Positions 10,984 to 21,252 are shown, counted from the first letter of the stretch. The stretch: DNA of 64,000 nucleotides from Lentinula raphanica (GCA_027919835.1 JANVFP010000026.1:682001-746000); one strand, 5' to 3'. Numbers and translations: made by a program. Notes: a model not told the origin generated them from the letters alone.

Positions 10984-13508
10984 ATGAGTACTCGGCCTAT
11001 GCTCAGTCGTACTCCTAGTGACACACCATGGGTTTCTTCCAACCAGCATCGTTTCTCACAACGAAGATGGCGGCCACTGCTCATGTGGACGCTGCTTGCT
11101 TGCACTACTATCGCTATCTTTCAGGTCGGCTTGCGTGCTGGGTCACCTCCAACCATCTCTACAATTTCCGAGCCTTCTTCACCACATCCTTCCGCGCTCA
11201 CATACTCAACACATCCTATAACTCGCATGATGGACGAAGCCGAAGAACGATTTCGAGCCAAAGTCGAAAGACAGTCAAAGACTTTGCCTGAGGCCATAGA
11301 AGAATACAAGCGTCGCTACGGGATGCCCCCACCAAAAGGTTTTGACGGCTGGTGGGAATACACGAGGAAATACGATGTTGTGCTCGTGGACGAATACGAT
11401 ACTCTTATGCGCGACTTGGCACCGTTCTATGCTCTACGAGGCAAAAAAGAACATGGAGACTATTCAGATGATGACGAAGATCCTTTGCGCCCTGGCTCAG
11501 GCTTGGACAGGAATGGATGGGCATTGGGCGGAGGTCCTGAAATGCGGCGGCGTATAGCCGAGGTTGCTGGCGTTTCTTCCATTGATCTCGTTCGCGTCCG
11601 GAACGGTGTACCTTCCACCGTCTCTATAAACAAGGACGGGTTTGTTGACGACGAAGTGTCTGCACGTGCCAGAGGTCTAAAGAGTATGTTAGGAAAATGT
11701 GTTGCAGTTCTACCCGATATGGACTTCCCTGTCAACGCCAAGGCGGAGGGCAGAGTCATCGTTCCTTGGAACAGGTGGGAGGTGGTAGGCCAGGACGGTA
11801 CGACAAGCGATAAAATCGGGCTTGGGATGGGGAACAGAACATATCTTGAACTCGAGACCGATGATCAATCGAACTCTGCTCATCCTCTTTCTACTTTTCG
11901 TCCGGACTGGAGAGGAGAAGGAAATGTCTGGGATACATGGCGAAGAACGTGTCCTCCTAACTCTACTGCACGAAAATTCTACGCAAGTATCCGGAGTGCA
12001 ATGCTTGATAGTACCACATCGTCGAATAATCCTGCGTCTGGAGGAGATGAAGGCATGTTGTTTCGCATATTTCACATGAGTTTTCCTCATCCGCTGTTCC
12101 AGGCTCTATACCGTCATCGTTTGCATTCGCGCCCTCGACTTCCTTCAGCGACATCAATTTTTGCGACGAACCCCATCTACACTACACGCAGGGTCACTTT
12201 TTCAGTGACTGGCGTACCCTTGGAGAACTCTATCCCGTTTTGAGCCCTGCCAGGGCAAAAGGTTTTGGGGATATCAAAGTAAGGCTTCAATCACGTTGGG
12301 CCTTAATGTTCCTAGTTAACATATACCACGCAGATACCTTCTCATTACTACTACGGTTCTACCGATGCTTACACATATGGCTGGGACGAGGTGAATCTGG
12401 AATTGCAACCGACAGATCGTGGTGAAGTGGCATGGGGGGATGAGACCGATTTGGGAGCCAATGGTGGAGGTGGTGTAGATGACCGCGACATGAGTACGTA
12501 TGAATCTACTATCTGCTGTGGACCGATGCTGATCTTTAAGCTTTCCTCTAGTCATTGACCCATCTTACGACGGACACACCAACACCGCCAATCCACCCAA
12601 AAACAGAAAAACCGGCAAAGAAAGCAAACGGAACAAAATCTTTTGGCGCGGAGCTACGACTGGTGGCGGAAATTCTCCTCCAGGCTTCGCCGCTCTCTAC
12701 CAGCGTCATCGGGCAGTTCGAATGGCTGGATGGGATGTCGACAGCGACGTGGAGATCTGGATACCCAACACAATTTCTCTTCTGGCTAACTCCTCCTCAT
12801 CAACTTCCAAGTCAGCCAATGCCAACGACGTTCCCCTCACCGCCCACAAGATTCCTGCTGCAACCTTGAACAAAGCGTTGATGGACGTCGCGTTCGTTAA
12901 AGCATCCAATGCGGATCAATATCCTGGCGGTTTGGAGAAACTTATGGCGGAGCACAGATTCTCCGGTAGTGTTTACCTAGGTGTGTATCGGGTTCCACCG
13001 TGACTGTTGTATAACTCATCCTTCTTCTCAAGGTGGTCACTGGCAATACAAGTACCTCCTCGATCTCGACGGCATGTCGTACTCTGGTCGATTCATGTCC
13101 TTCCTCGCTTCTGACTCGGTACCTCTAAAAAGCACGGTCTACGAGGAATTCTTCTCCGAATGGATCGAACCCTGGCTGCATTTCATCCCTCTCTCTGCTT
13201 CATACGAAGAGATCTACAACATCTTTGGCTACTTCTCCGGTATACCCGCAGAAGTTGTCGAGGAGGTTTACGGTAACGCGACAGATCCTGCAACCGGTGC
13301 GCCCCTCTTCCCACCCGGCACCAAGATTCCTGCCATACCTGGTGCGCCGGACGGTGATGCACGCCTGAGACGCATTGCGCGTGCAGGGAAGCAATGGAAG
13401 AGAACGATTGGGCGGACGTTGGACTTGGAGTCTTATGTGTATCGCCTTGCGTTGGAATGGGCGAGATTGTGTGCGGACGATCGGGATGCGATGTCGATGA
13501 AAGTGTAG
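10984..13508 (+). CDS. GT90 (CAP10-like) glycosyltransferase, copy B
   Basis: Tandem paralogue of copy A with five exons: 10984-12052, 12103-12278, 12334-12493, 12552-12980 and 13033-13508, about 769 residues. The architecture is the same: a short N-terminal tail, a signal anchor (LLMWTLLACTTIAIFQVGL), a stem with EEYKRRYGMPPPKGFD, and a catalytic region with CDEPHLHYTQGHFFSDWRT, KIFWRGATTGGG and DLDGMSYSGRFMSFL. It probably transfers a pentose or hexose to glycans in the secretory pathway. Intron positions match copy A, but the first intron of copy B begins with GC (12053-12054, context AAG|GCATGT) and ends in CAG; using it is the only way to keep the frame. The copies differ most around the junction at about residue 350 and in the Ser-rich loop before exon 5. 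Exon 5 ends in MSMKV, as in copy A (MTMKV). Confidence 0.9.
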
Positions 13509-14022
13509 GCGTGATGAGAAGAGAACTTCACTCTGGATGGACGGACCTTGGACGTCATTGGTCGGAGGAAGGAATGGGGAATTATTCGCCCCATACCATT
13601 CCTCACTGCAAGAATTACATCTCTTGGTTATATACTTCAACCGCTCGATCTCTAACTCTTCTGCGGATCCCATATGTTCTGGAGCGGTAATTACAGTTGC
13701 GGACGTGCTTCATATATATAGAATCTACCTCTCTTCGCATTGGCAACGTTAACTTTCAAGTCAGAGGCATGTCTGAGAATCATGTCTCTTTTTTGGTTGA
13801 ACTCACTCGTTTTTCGTGCAATGCACATAGATTAGGCACTCAAATAATCACTATTTATGTCGCTGGCTTCTGAACCTTCTATCATGCTCACTGTGTATCC
13901 CGAGTCTGAAATAATATCGTGTTCCTTAGGCGCATGCTCTCCTCGACGTATACATAGGTGGCTAAGCTTACAAAGTGAAGTGATTTTGCTCCTGTCTGAA
14001 TTGAGTTGAGGCTCATTTACTC
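13509..14022. other. Intergenic, convergent spacer
   Basis: Lies between the 3' ends of GT90 copy B and the minus-strand secreted-protein gene. Nothing beyond untranslated sequence was noticed. Confidence 0.45.
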
Positions 14023-15014
14023 CTAGTTAGTATCAATGTCGTCCACCCATCTAGACCAATTGGCCTCGAGGTTCTTAGCTTGCTCCCCTATCAAGTCAAG
14101 ATACAAGGCTTTGAGTATGGCCTTGAGGTTCGAGAGGACGACAAATTGACTAACCTGCATCAGAATTCTGGGAATGACAAGACACTCTCAGCCTGAGCCC
14201 ATTTTCGCCCGATGATACTCCCTCCATATGATGACCAGGAGATTCAACGAGGTAATCAGTCGGAATCAACAATTCCTCAACGCTCGGTGTGTTCCCCTGA
14301 TGATGCACCGGAGCCGTTTCGGAATGGAATAGCAGAGTATTTGAAGGACGACGTAATTTCCGTTCAAGGAAGTCCTTGAGCTGATCTTCGTCAGGCCATG
14401 GCCGAACGGCACTGTTGGGAACATAGAGCTGTTCACGAATCAGCTACCATCAAGGCAGTCGTAGGATCTTTGACACACTTTAGGAGCTCGATCAATAGCA
14501 ACCAAATCAGCACCTTCATCTGGGTATTGAACTAGGCACTGGTTATGTTTGACTCGTAAGTAAGGGAGACCGATGCCTGAAGTCTTTTAACTGACCTCCC
14601 AATAGGTAGTACTGCCATATACGGAATATTGAGAACAGGTTCTTCGGAAAAGGAGATCCTTCCACGACTTACCTCGTTCCAGGGGGCCTCGACTTATCAG
14701 AGAGAGCAGCATAAGGATGCTGTTCGCTTACGGCTGCTGTTGTGAGTGCCCCCACTCTGATGTATTCCTCGGCTACTTCCTGCAACACGAAATATGGTTC
14801 ACAACTCAATGCTATTCATGCAATGGGTAGCAGCGAAACTGACCTGTGGGACATAATGAAACCCTAGAAAACCATAACTCGTGACAGCTTGAGGATGATG
14901 GACACTGACAGAGTTCGTGACAGAAGCAACAGGTGCGGCTGTGATGAGCAGGAGATGTGATAGCCCTACTATGAGCACCGCTGCAAACATAAGAAGATGA
15001 AAGGAAGAGAGCAT
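14023..15014 (-). CDS. Putative small secreted protein (family member 1), six exons
   Basis: No known family. Exons 14844-15014, 14673-14779, 14596-14611, 14479-14538, 14219-14443 and 14023-14154 join in one frame to about 236 residues. The first exon is a clear signal peptide (MLSSFHLLMFAAVLIVGLSH then LLLITAAPVAS). After it comes HYVPQ|EVAEEYIRVGAL, which resembles HVPQQV and EEVEYIRAGERW in the frameshifted relative at 20.4-21.1 kb. Later parts read YPDEGADLVAIDRAPK, LYVPNSAVRPWPDEDQLKDF and a C-terminal LKALYLDLIGEQAKNLEANW. One exon is only 16 nt and the intron at 14444-14478 only 35 nt, so that region of the model is uncertain. The gene converges on GT90 copy B. Confidence 0.5.
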
Positions 15015-15639
15015 TGTTTCTGGACTGGAGGTGACGAATTTGAGGAATTGACGATTGGCAGAGACCAGCTCTAGAGTTCAAAAGGGGGAAAGTACCAGCC
15101 TGCAGATTGAGGAGTGTGATTACTCTTTTATAGCATTCACCCACCAAGTTCACCCACTCAACACCGAGTCCACGATCGTTACGGTTAATAGCATCGGCCC
15201 CATCTGTCCGATCGGAAACCAGGCCGGCCCCATCATCCTCTAGCCTCCAGGGCCCCCCGCCGGCTTCAAAGAGTATCATCTCTCGCTCATAGCGTCTCAG
15301 GTTTGAGTATATCTTGGCCTTCGGAGTAGCATCCATAGTTCGAACCTGTTTCACCTTTGCACCCATACGTGGTGTCCTTTGATGTGTTGGGGCCGGTGGT
15401 CCAGCTCATAGTACAATTTGTTTGTTTATGCTCCCGACCCCTCAGGCTTGCCCCCCGGCCAGGCTCTCCCAGTGCACGCACACGCACACGCCACCTCACC
15501 TTCCCTCTCCTAGCGCTCAATGTTGTAACCCTCACTTCACTTCACATCAAAGCCCTTTTTGTCGTTGAGTCTATGATTGATATCTCCAACAAATATCATT
15601 TCGACTCTCTGCGAGAAGGGGACGGAAGTTAGCACCTTG
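15015..15639. other. Intergenic, upstream of secreted-protein gene 1
   Basis: Short open frames only; no domain, RNA or clear repeat was recognised. Confidence 0.4.
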
Positions 15640-16110
15640 ACATCCTTCATGATGGCATAGAGCTCACGATCTTCTTCCTAAGGGCTCCTAAGGGACACAC
15701 GTTGGCTTCGATTTTAATCTCGGGGCTGAGGGTCACCTTGACAATCGGGTGAGATTGGGGGTGTCGGGAATTTCTCCGCATATTCTGATATCATGTCCCA
15801 GCCTAGTTGACGCTAGACTCGAACCAGTCACTCTGGCAGAGACGTGATGAGCGGAATCACTTTTTCGCTGACACGTCTGAGCGCTCGAATCAGACTGTCG
15901 TGCACGAAGTTACTGGCTCGAGTCTAAGTTGACGCGGGCAAATGTTTTCCTACGAAATTCGAAGTAACGAGTTGACGGAGTAGGCCCAGGAATGTTTAAT
16001 GATATCCGAATTGAACATGACCTTCACAACCTCAGATTTTTCTGGGAAACCCCAATCCTTCTCTCTACGCTTCAGGAGATTGTAGTGCTACTTAGTGGGC
16101 ACCGGGTATT
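15640..16110 (-). pseudogene. Decayed fragment of the small secreted protein family
   Basis: On the minus strand, 16030-16065 reads EKDWGFPEKSEVVKV, close to KDWGLPEKFEIRRTTK in the copy at 20.4-21.1 kb. No signal-peptide exon or continuous frame surrounds it. Lower down, at about 15690-15745, a second stretch reads HPIVKVTLSPEIKIEA, broadly like the IHIHVPTKSLLGKQL region of the intact gene. A small inverted-repeat element seems to have landed between them. I infer a broken paralogue; its ends are approximate. Confidence 0.4.
15803..15940. mobile_element. Possible small MITE with imperfect inverted ends
   Basis: The left end TGACGCTAGACTCGAACCAGT and the right end, read in reverse, share TAGACTCGA(A/G)CCAGT over about 15-20 bp, enclosing about 130 bp. 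No target duplication is clear. It lies inside the decayed secreted-protein fragment. Confidence 0.3.
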
Positions 16111-16264
16111 CATACTGATCTGCACCATTCATGCTCATTTAGATGTACACAGTATGAGTATCGAACGTGAACAGTAATAGAACGGGTTGGTAGCTGCCAG
16201 CAGTTGCCCTCCCCCTCCTCCTTCGCTTCGCCCCGCTCTCCGCCGATTGCCCCAAGTCCAACTC

Positions 16265-17020
16265 TCAATTTGTAGCAGACCCCGTGGGTCTCCTCCACCA
16301 GGACTTTTGCTTTTGCTTTCGCTCGACAACCTCGGGGAGTTCCGACTTTGATTTCTCCAAAAACTCCCACTTAGCATTCTAAGAGAACGGGTGTTAACAT
16401 TGAAACCCAGCGCTAATCCTTAACGAGATCAAAAACTCCTCACCTCTCCTCCAATGGACACCACACCTGCGCCGTCTTGAAAGCCACTGGTGGGCTCCAT
16501 CCTGAATTCTACTTGAAGTTGCTTCCCCAGGAGTGACTTTGTTGGCACGTGGATGTGGATTTTAGCTGCTGCCCTATCATCATCTTCCTTCAAGGATACG
16601 AAGGAGCCGATCATTCCCTTCGGGTCCCGGTCACTACTAGTACCTTTGAAATACCCAACCTCCTCAGACTGGATGACTTCCGTAATTATGTCTGGCAAGC
16701 GTTTCTTAAGCTGCTCGGACTTAGACCATAGCGAATGCGTATGTCTTATCCCTGCCTCGGCAAAACGGTATTCATCGGAATTGAGTCTACGAGAGACATA
16801 GAGTGGTGCCGATACGTCACCAGAGAGACGCGTAGAGACAGCAGCCGTATCACCAGAGAGCTCATCCTAGTAGAATACATGGGGTAACATTAATATTAGG
16901 AGCTACGCGTGAGTGTAAGGCACTAGTACACACCATGGAAACTGGCACGGCCGAGCTTGTGGAAAGCATCATGATCAAGAAACTCAGGCCAAGGCATTGA
17001 AGTAGTTTCGAGTACCGCAT
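16265..17020 (-). CDS. Small secreted protein (family member 2), intact
   Basis: No known family. Three exons, 16934-17020, 16444-16866 and 16265-16378, give exactly 207 codons plus stop, with phase-0 GT-AG introns. Exon 1 is almost wholly a signal peptide (MRYSKLLQCLGLSFLIMML, then STSSAVPVSM). The mature part begins DELSGDTAAVSTRLSGD. It includes NSDEYRFAEAGIRHTHSLW, then VGYFKGTSSDRDPKGMIGSF, and ends in a basic tail with KSWWRRPTGSATN. There is no cysteine in the mature chain, unlike most secreted effectors, and no membrane segment. The 5' leader has an intron (17043-17106) and a perfect hairpin motif at 17244-17262, both shared with the copy at 21 kb. The start context TATCTCGACATG is also shared. 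Function unknown; a lineage-specific secreted or wall-associated protein is my inference. Confidence 0.68.
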
Positions 17021-17042
17021 GTCGAGATAGTACGATTCGGAA

Positions 17043-17106
17043 CTACAAGAAGACGTTAGACCGTTCGATGAAATAGGCTTGAACTGAATCGAGACTGTTT
17101 ACTCAC
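17043..17106 (-). other. 5' UTR intron of secreted-protein gene 2
   Basis: Starts GTGAGTAAACAG and ends CTTCTTGTAG, 22 nt before the ATG. The copy at 21 kb has an intron in the same place (21142-21196). Confidence 0.55.
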
Positions 17107-17243
17107 TGTCGGCGAGTCGAAAATAGGCAACGGAACAAAGGATGGAAAGTTTGTGCGTGAAGAAAAATTCGAAAGTCGAAAAGTTTGTTCGTGAGAGGGT
17201 TCGAGAGAGTCTAGAGAGATAGAGACAAGTCAAAATCGAGGCG

Positions 17244-17262
17244 TTCCTTGACCAGCAAGGAA
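17244..17262 (-). promoter_or_regulatory. Conserved hairpin motif in 5' region
   Basis: The sequence TTCCTTGACCAGCAAGGAA is a perfect 7-bp stem with a 5-nt loop. It recurs upstream of the frameshifted paralogue (21236-21252) and in weaker form at 28904-28917. It may be an operator or a leader RNA hairpin. Confidence 0.5.
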
Positions 17263-18270
17263 TTTTCTTGTCTGCGAGCGAGAGTGAAGTCGATAGTTCT
17301 GCAGATGGGGGGAGTTGCGACAAGAGAGCGAGCTTATAATGTAAGTCATTCAGATCAAGACTCAATGCATACCCTGTAGGACACCGAAAAGTGGATTATC
17401 CGGAAGTACCCGCACTGTACAGCGCAATGCGCATCAAAGGCTCAAACCAGCTCGAACCTCCCATATGTTCGTTGATAGAACATCTGTGTTCATCAGACCT
17501 CTACTGATATGCAGAAAGACCGCCGGGCTTGGATAATACAGCTCTCGAAGGCTTCGTACTCGAAATATGTAGTTAGGTTGGGTTACTGGTCAGCGGATAT
17601 TAAAAGTCCAAGATTGTGCACTGCTGCCCATGCAAGCTGGAAGTCGTGCAGAGTGACTTGAAAGCAAGAGATGATAGCGCGGTACGATAGGGATTTGTGA
17701 AGCGAGGTCATCCGAAGTCGGCAAGTCCGCACAGAGATCTATGGTGATAGACAGCCAACGGAAGCCAAATGAATGCCTCACCGCATTGATACGAGTATTC
17801 ATGAATCTATACGCGAGTTATTGCGAGTCGCTGTAGGTCGCTATCGGTGGCGATGTGTGATGTTACCGGCATTTCCCTTCGAGTTTTTCCTCGACGAATA
17901 CATTGATCCACCTCCTGCGATTTTGCAAGAAACATTGTTGAGACCCCGGAGAGCCATTCATGTGGTTCCCGAAAGTGCAGACATTGCTTCAAATCCCTCA
18001 AATTTCCCAGATAATCAGCAAGGTCCAGCGAGGTCCTTCAGTGGCGGGCTTGGCGCATTCATTCTATTCTTGAGGGAGGGGGGTGGGAAGTGAGGCCTGA
18101 GAATTTGTCCATCGGATATGAACTCTGCTCGACTTCTGCAGATGTAGACAATGAATTCAGGTAGAGGCTACATACATAGACTCTAGAGGAGATGGCAGAG
18201 AGAGTGACGCTGAAATTAGCCTCGCTAGCCAGTCTGATAGTTCAACGAAGAGTAAACGCGTTCGTTGAAT
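17263..18270. other. Intergenic, no supported gene
   Basis: A 106-codon plus-strand frame at 17773-18093 is present but has no start context, domain or splice structure that I trust. Nothing else was recognised. Confidence 0.4.
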
Positions 18271-18272
18271 AA

Positions 18273-18807
18273 CAGCCTGGTTGCAAGGGACTGAGGGACC
18301 CCCATGCTCGGATTTTTGAAACTCCGATGTGATGCCGGAAGAATTCCGAGCATATGAGTCATGAATATCCTCACATGAAATGCTGCACGCATGTTTTCGC
18401 GTTCTTATTCTTTATTTCTTCGACGTCTACCTTCGTTCAACGTCGTTCCTTATTACTATATGTGAACGGGGGGCAGCCACAATACTGAGTAGTAGTTAGC
18501 AATAGTATCCTGGCATTGATTCTGATTGCTTAGGTGTTGCAAGATATAGCATGGCCATTGGCCAGATGATTGGAATTTACTGTAGCAGGAGTACTTTTGG
18601 GAACATCAATATGGAGATTGAATATTGAGGCCTTTGGAATCAGCTTCGCTCATGCTGCTGTTCTGGCCGCTCGGACCTCGTCGTTTGCGATATTCCTAGA
18701 AAACTCCTAATCTTATCTGTGAAAGATAACCGGCTGTAACCGGCACGCCATGCGGACTTCGAAAATTCCGAGCATGGGGGTCCCTCAGTCCCTTGCTAGC
18801 AGGCTAC
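18273..18807. mobile_element. Non-autonomous terminal-inverted-repeat element (about 535 bp)
   Basis: A perfect 29-bp inverted repeat lies at 18284-18312 (beginning CAAGGGACTGAGGGACCCCC) and 18767-18795. Similarity continues inward for about 30 bp and outward through AGCCTG. The interior has no long frame, as expected for a MITE-like element. A target-site duplication could not be settled. It ends about 105 bp before the RPB10 start codon. Confidence 0.7.
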
Positions 18808-18911
18808 GCTGAAATCCAAATGGAGATCCGAACACGTGCCAGAAAAAATTCAAACAACCGCTGACTCACGCAAAGCTCTCCTTCACAAAACACTTTCATC
18901 TCGTCCAAAGG

Positions 18912-19373
18912 ATGGCAAGTTCTTACCTTGCATAGCTCTTTCTCTATTCACTTCTAAAGCCCGCATCTATCTGATGTGTACAGATCATCCCGGTGCGCTG
19001 TTTCTCGTGTGGTAAAGTCATCGGAGACAAATGGAATGCGTATTTGGAGTATCTAGCGAAGGATATGACAGAAGGGTGAGCTTCAACTCATCCTGCTTGC
19101 ATTCGTAGATGCATATATCTTGGCTCATCTTCTTGTCTGTGCTGCTCCCCATCTGACTTTATTGTTCTACATGTAGAGACGCGCTAGACGCTTTGCAGCT
19201 CAAGCGATACTGTTGTCGACGGATGGTCCTCACGCATGTTGATCTGATCGAAAAACTCCTTCATTATAATCGTGCGTTATCATTCATCATCCACGTTCTG
19301 GCGAAAGAGTATACTTACGCCATCTTTCCGTTCTATAGCTATGGAGCGTACAAAGGACAAAGCTCAGTTCTAG
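18912..19373 (+). CDS. RPB10: RNA polymerases I, II and III subunit RPABC5 (Rpb10)
   Basis: Four exons, 18912-18914, 18984-19075, 19177-19271 and 19339-19373, splice to a 74-residue protein beginning [18 protein letters not shown]. The zinc site is complete: CFSC near the N-terminus and RYCCRRM at residues 42-48, followed by the invariant [17 protein letters not shown]. Rpb10 is a small zinc-binding subunit shared by all three nuclear RNA polymerases and is essential in yeast. The length equals the family norm of about 70. The first coding exon holds only the ATG, and the intron after it starts with GC in a perfect GC-AG context (ATG|GCAAGT); the next two introns are GT-AG. This is an essential housekeeping gene placed between an inverted-repeat element and a GT90 pseudogene in an otherwise unstable stretch. 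Confidence 0.94.
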
Positions 19374-19849
19374 TGCTCTCATTCTCGCTCATATTTGTTG
19401 GTTTCGTCGTATCTGCTCCGAGTCAGGAAGTGTAAAACTCGATTCAAAACGTTCAGTTCAATCATCAACATATCTTAACCTCTCAGATGCTAGCTGAATC
19501 GACGTCTATTTCACGTCACAACATGCAACCCAATGATCTCGCCGTGCTTGCTTGGCTATTTGGGCAATGTAGTATGTCAAGGCTGTGTATATTGGATGCA
19601 TAATACAACTCATATTCATCTTGAAGTTGGGGGTTCATCGTAAACTTTGTATGCTTACCAGTCAAGCGAAGGTGAGACCGCATGCTGTTGCTTGCCAGTG
19701 TGATCGGAACAGCCAAGGTCAGCCAAAAGACAATTACTTATCCATCATGGTGGCATGGCCGGACGTTTGGCCAAGTCGTCATGATCAAATGGTCCAAATT
19801 CGTCTTGGACACTCTTCACCAGCTTGGACCTCAAAGATTAGACATAGAG
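19374..19849. other. Intergenic, possibly decayed GT90 sequence
   Basis: No intact gene. The right half may hold unrecognisable upstream parts of the GT90 pseudogene that follows. Confidence 0.4.
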
Positions 19850-20160
19850 CAGTCTCATGTCTTCTCTTCTCGTGTTGTTTCTCTCTACCACATCTTGCAT
19901 CCAGCTTGATAGGTGTTGTCATCAGTGTCGTTCTCTCTACTACTTCTCAGGCATATGTGCGGACATTGTCGCGGAGGTCTGCGGTGACGCAATGGGTCCT
20001 GGTGCATCTCTCTTTCTCCATCTGGCACTCAAACTTCTGCCAGTCCCTGGCGCGCTGGATGGTGATGCGTGCATGAGATGTATCGCGCGTGCAAGGACGC
20101 GATGGAAGGGTATGGCTCTCGACGTTGAGTACGGGATGGCATGGTCGAAAGAAGACAAGG
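19850..20160 (+). pseudogene. GT90 C-terminal pseudogene fragment
   Basis: The frame reads YYFSGICADIVAEVCGDAMG, then LLPVPGALDGDACMRCIARA and RTRWKG. It aligns colinearly with the last exon of GT90 copies A and B (GYFSGIPAEVVEEVYGDA, IPAIPGAPDGDARLRRIARA, GKQWKR). Residues essential to the family are changed, the ends SYVYRLALEW and MSMKV are lost, and upstream sequence is no longer readable. It is therefore a truncated third copy. It converges on a member of the small secreted protein family, just as copy B converges on family member 1. Confidence 0.8.
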
Positions 20161-20386
20161 GACATCATTTCTTGTATTACCTTCCCTTCTCTTCCTCTTA
20201 CGCCCTTATCGATGTCTGTAGCATTCAAGGTACAAATCGTTATTCGTGAGGTATGTAGATCATGCTACAAACGATTGTCGGTCACGGCTCGCAGTTGAAG
20301 TGCTGGGCGCCCTAAGCACAGGAAACGGTGCTGAGGGATTCGGGTTTGATAGGAACAAATACCAACCCGACGCCATCCGATTAGCC

Positions 20387-21120
20387 CTAGGGCCAACTTG
20401 AAAGCCATTTCCCGATTCGAGACATAATACCAGGAATTTCGACGACCACGATTCCCTCACGATCCTTTTTGAACGTTCCAACAATCTGAGGCTTGTACTT
20501 CGATAACCCTTCAAGTTCTAGATATTCTTCCCATGGATCACCACCGATGAACACAGTCTTTGGTGATTGACCAGCGGAGGTCATTCGGAGTTTGGTTTTG
20601 GAAGGGTCGCCGTCCCGAGACTGTAAGATCTCGTTTTGCCCCAGGACGGGCCGAGATTGGGTGGTAACCCGGGATAGATGTTGGCCTTTTTTGGTAATCG
20701 TTTAGCTTCATCCCCGTCGAACAATAGAAATATCTTCGTGGTCCGGCGAATTTCAAACTTTTCTGGGAGACCCCAATCCTTCACGTGCAGATGAGCCCAT
20801 CGTTCCCCTGCCCTGATGTATTCGACTTCCTCGGGGATAACTTGCTGGGGACGTGCCCAACCTCCGAGTCAGGTTCCGGGTCTGGAGTGTGGACATCCTT
20901 CGCTGAGGACTGAACGTCCTTCGTGGGGGCGTGGTCACCCTGCACCGGGAAATCAGGATCATCCTGTTACAAACAGTGATAAGGTCAGGTTAGCGGACGG
21001 ACTAGAAAGTCGAGGTTATGTTGATGAGGTAGTACATACAGAGATTGGCATGGCCCAAGTTGAGATCATCAAAAGGCTCAGGCCGAGGAAAAGTAGGTTC
21101 GTCGTGTTGATATATTGCAT
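20387..21120 (-). pseudogene. Small secreted protein (family member 3), two frameshifts
   Basis: Exon 1 (21040-21120) encodes the signal peptide MQYINTTNLLFLGLSLLMIS then TWAMPIS; an intron ends at 20964. Exon 2 starts DDPDFPVQGDHAPTKDVQSS. The frame is then lost at a CCCC tract (about 20857), continues as QQVIPEEVEYIRAGERWAHL and KDWGLPEKFEIRRTTKIFLL, and is lost again at an AAAAAA tract (about 20693). It resumes as RPVLGQNEILQSRDGDPSKT and MTSAGQSPKTVFIGG, ending KWLSSWP. Each break would be mended by one base in a homopolymer, so these are either recent mutations or sequencing errors. Signal exon, phase-0 first intron, start context (TACATCGACATG), leader intron and hairpin match family member 2. 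Confidence 0.65.
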
Positions 21121-21141
21121 GTCGATGTAGTACTGTTGGGG

Positions 21142-21196
21142 CTGCAGGAGGCGATGAGATCCTTTATATGATACGAAAGAACTATTTACTACTCAC
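21142..21196 (-). other. 5' UTR intron of secreted-protein copy 3
   Basis: Begins GTGAGTAGTAAATAG and ends CTCCTGCAG, about 20 nt upstream of the ATG, in the same place as in family member 2. Confidence 0.5.
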
Positions 21197-21235
21197 GGAT
21201 AGATTGAAACAAAACTGAAGTCAGAATCAGAATTT

Positions 21236-21252
21236 TCCTTGACCAGCAAGGA
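21236..21252 (-). promoter_or_regulatory. Conserved hairpin motif in 5' region (copy 3)
   Basis: TCCTTGACCAGCAAGGA, a perfect 6-bp stem with a 5-nt loop, identical in core to the motif at 17244-17262. Confidence 0.5.

Noticed and set aside
14551..14750. Plus-strand reading GSTAIYGILRTGSSEKEILP
   Set aside because: It looked protein-like, but the minus strand gives a connected multi-exon frame with signal peptide across the same region; the plus-strand reading has no flanking exons.
17773..18093. 106-codon plus-strand frame
   Set aside because: No signal peptide, domain, homologue pattern or start context; composition is like the surrounding intergenic sequence.
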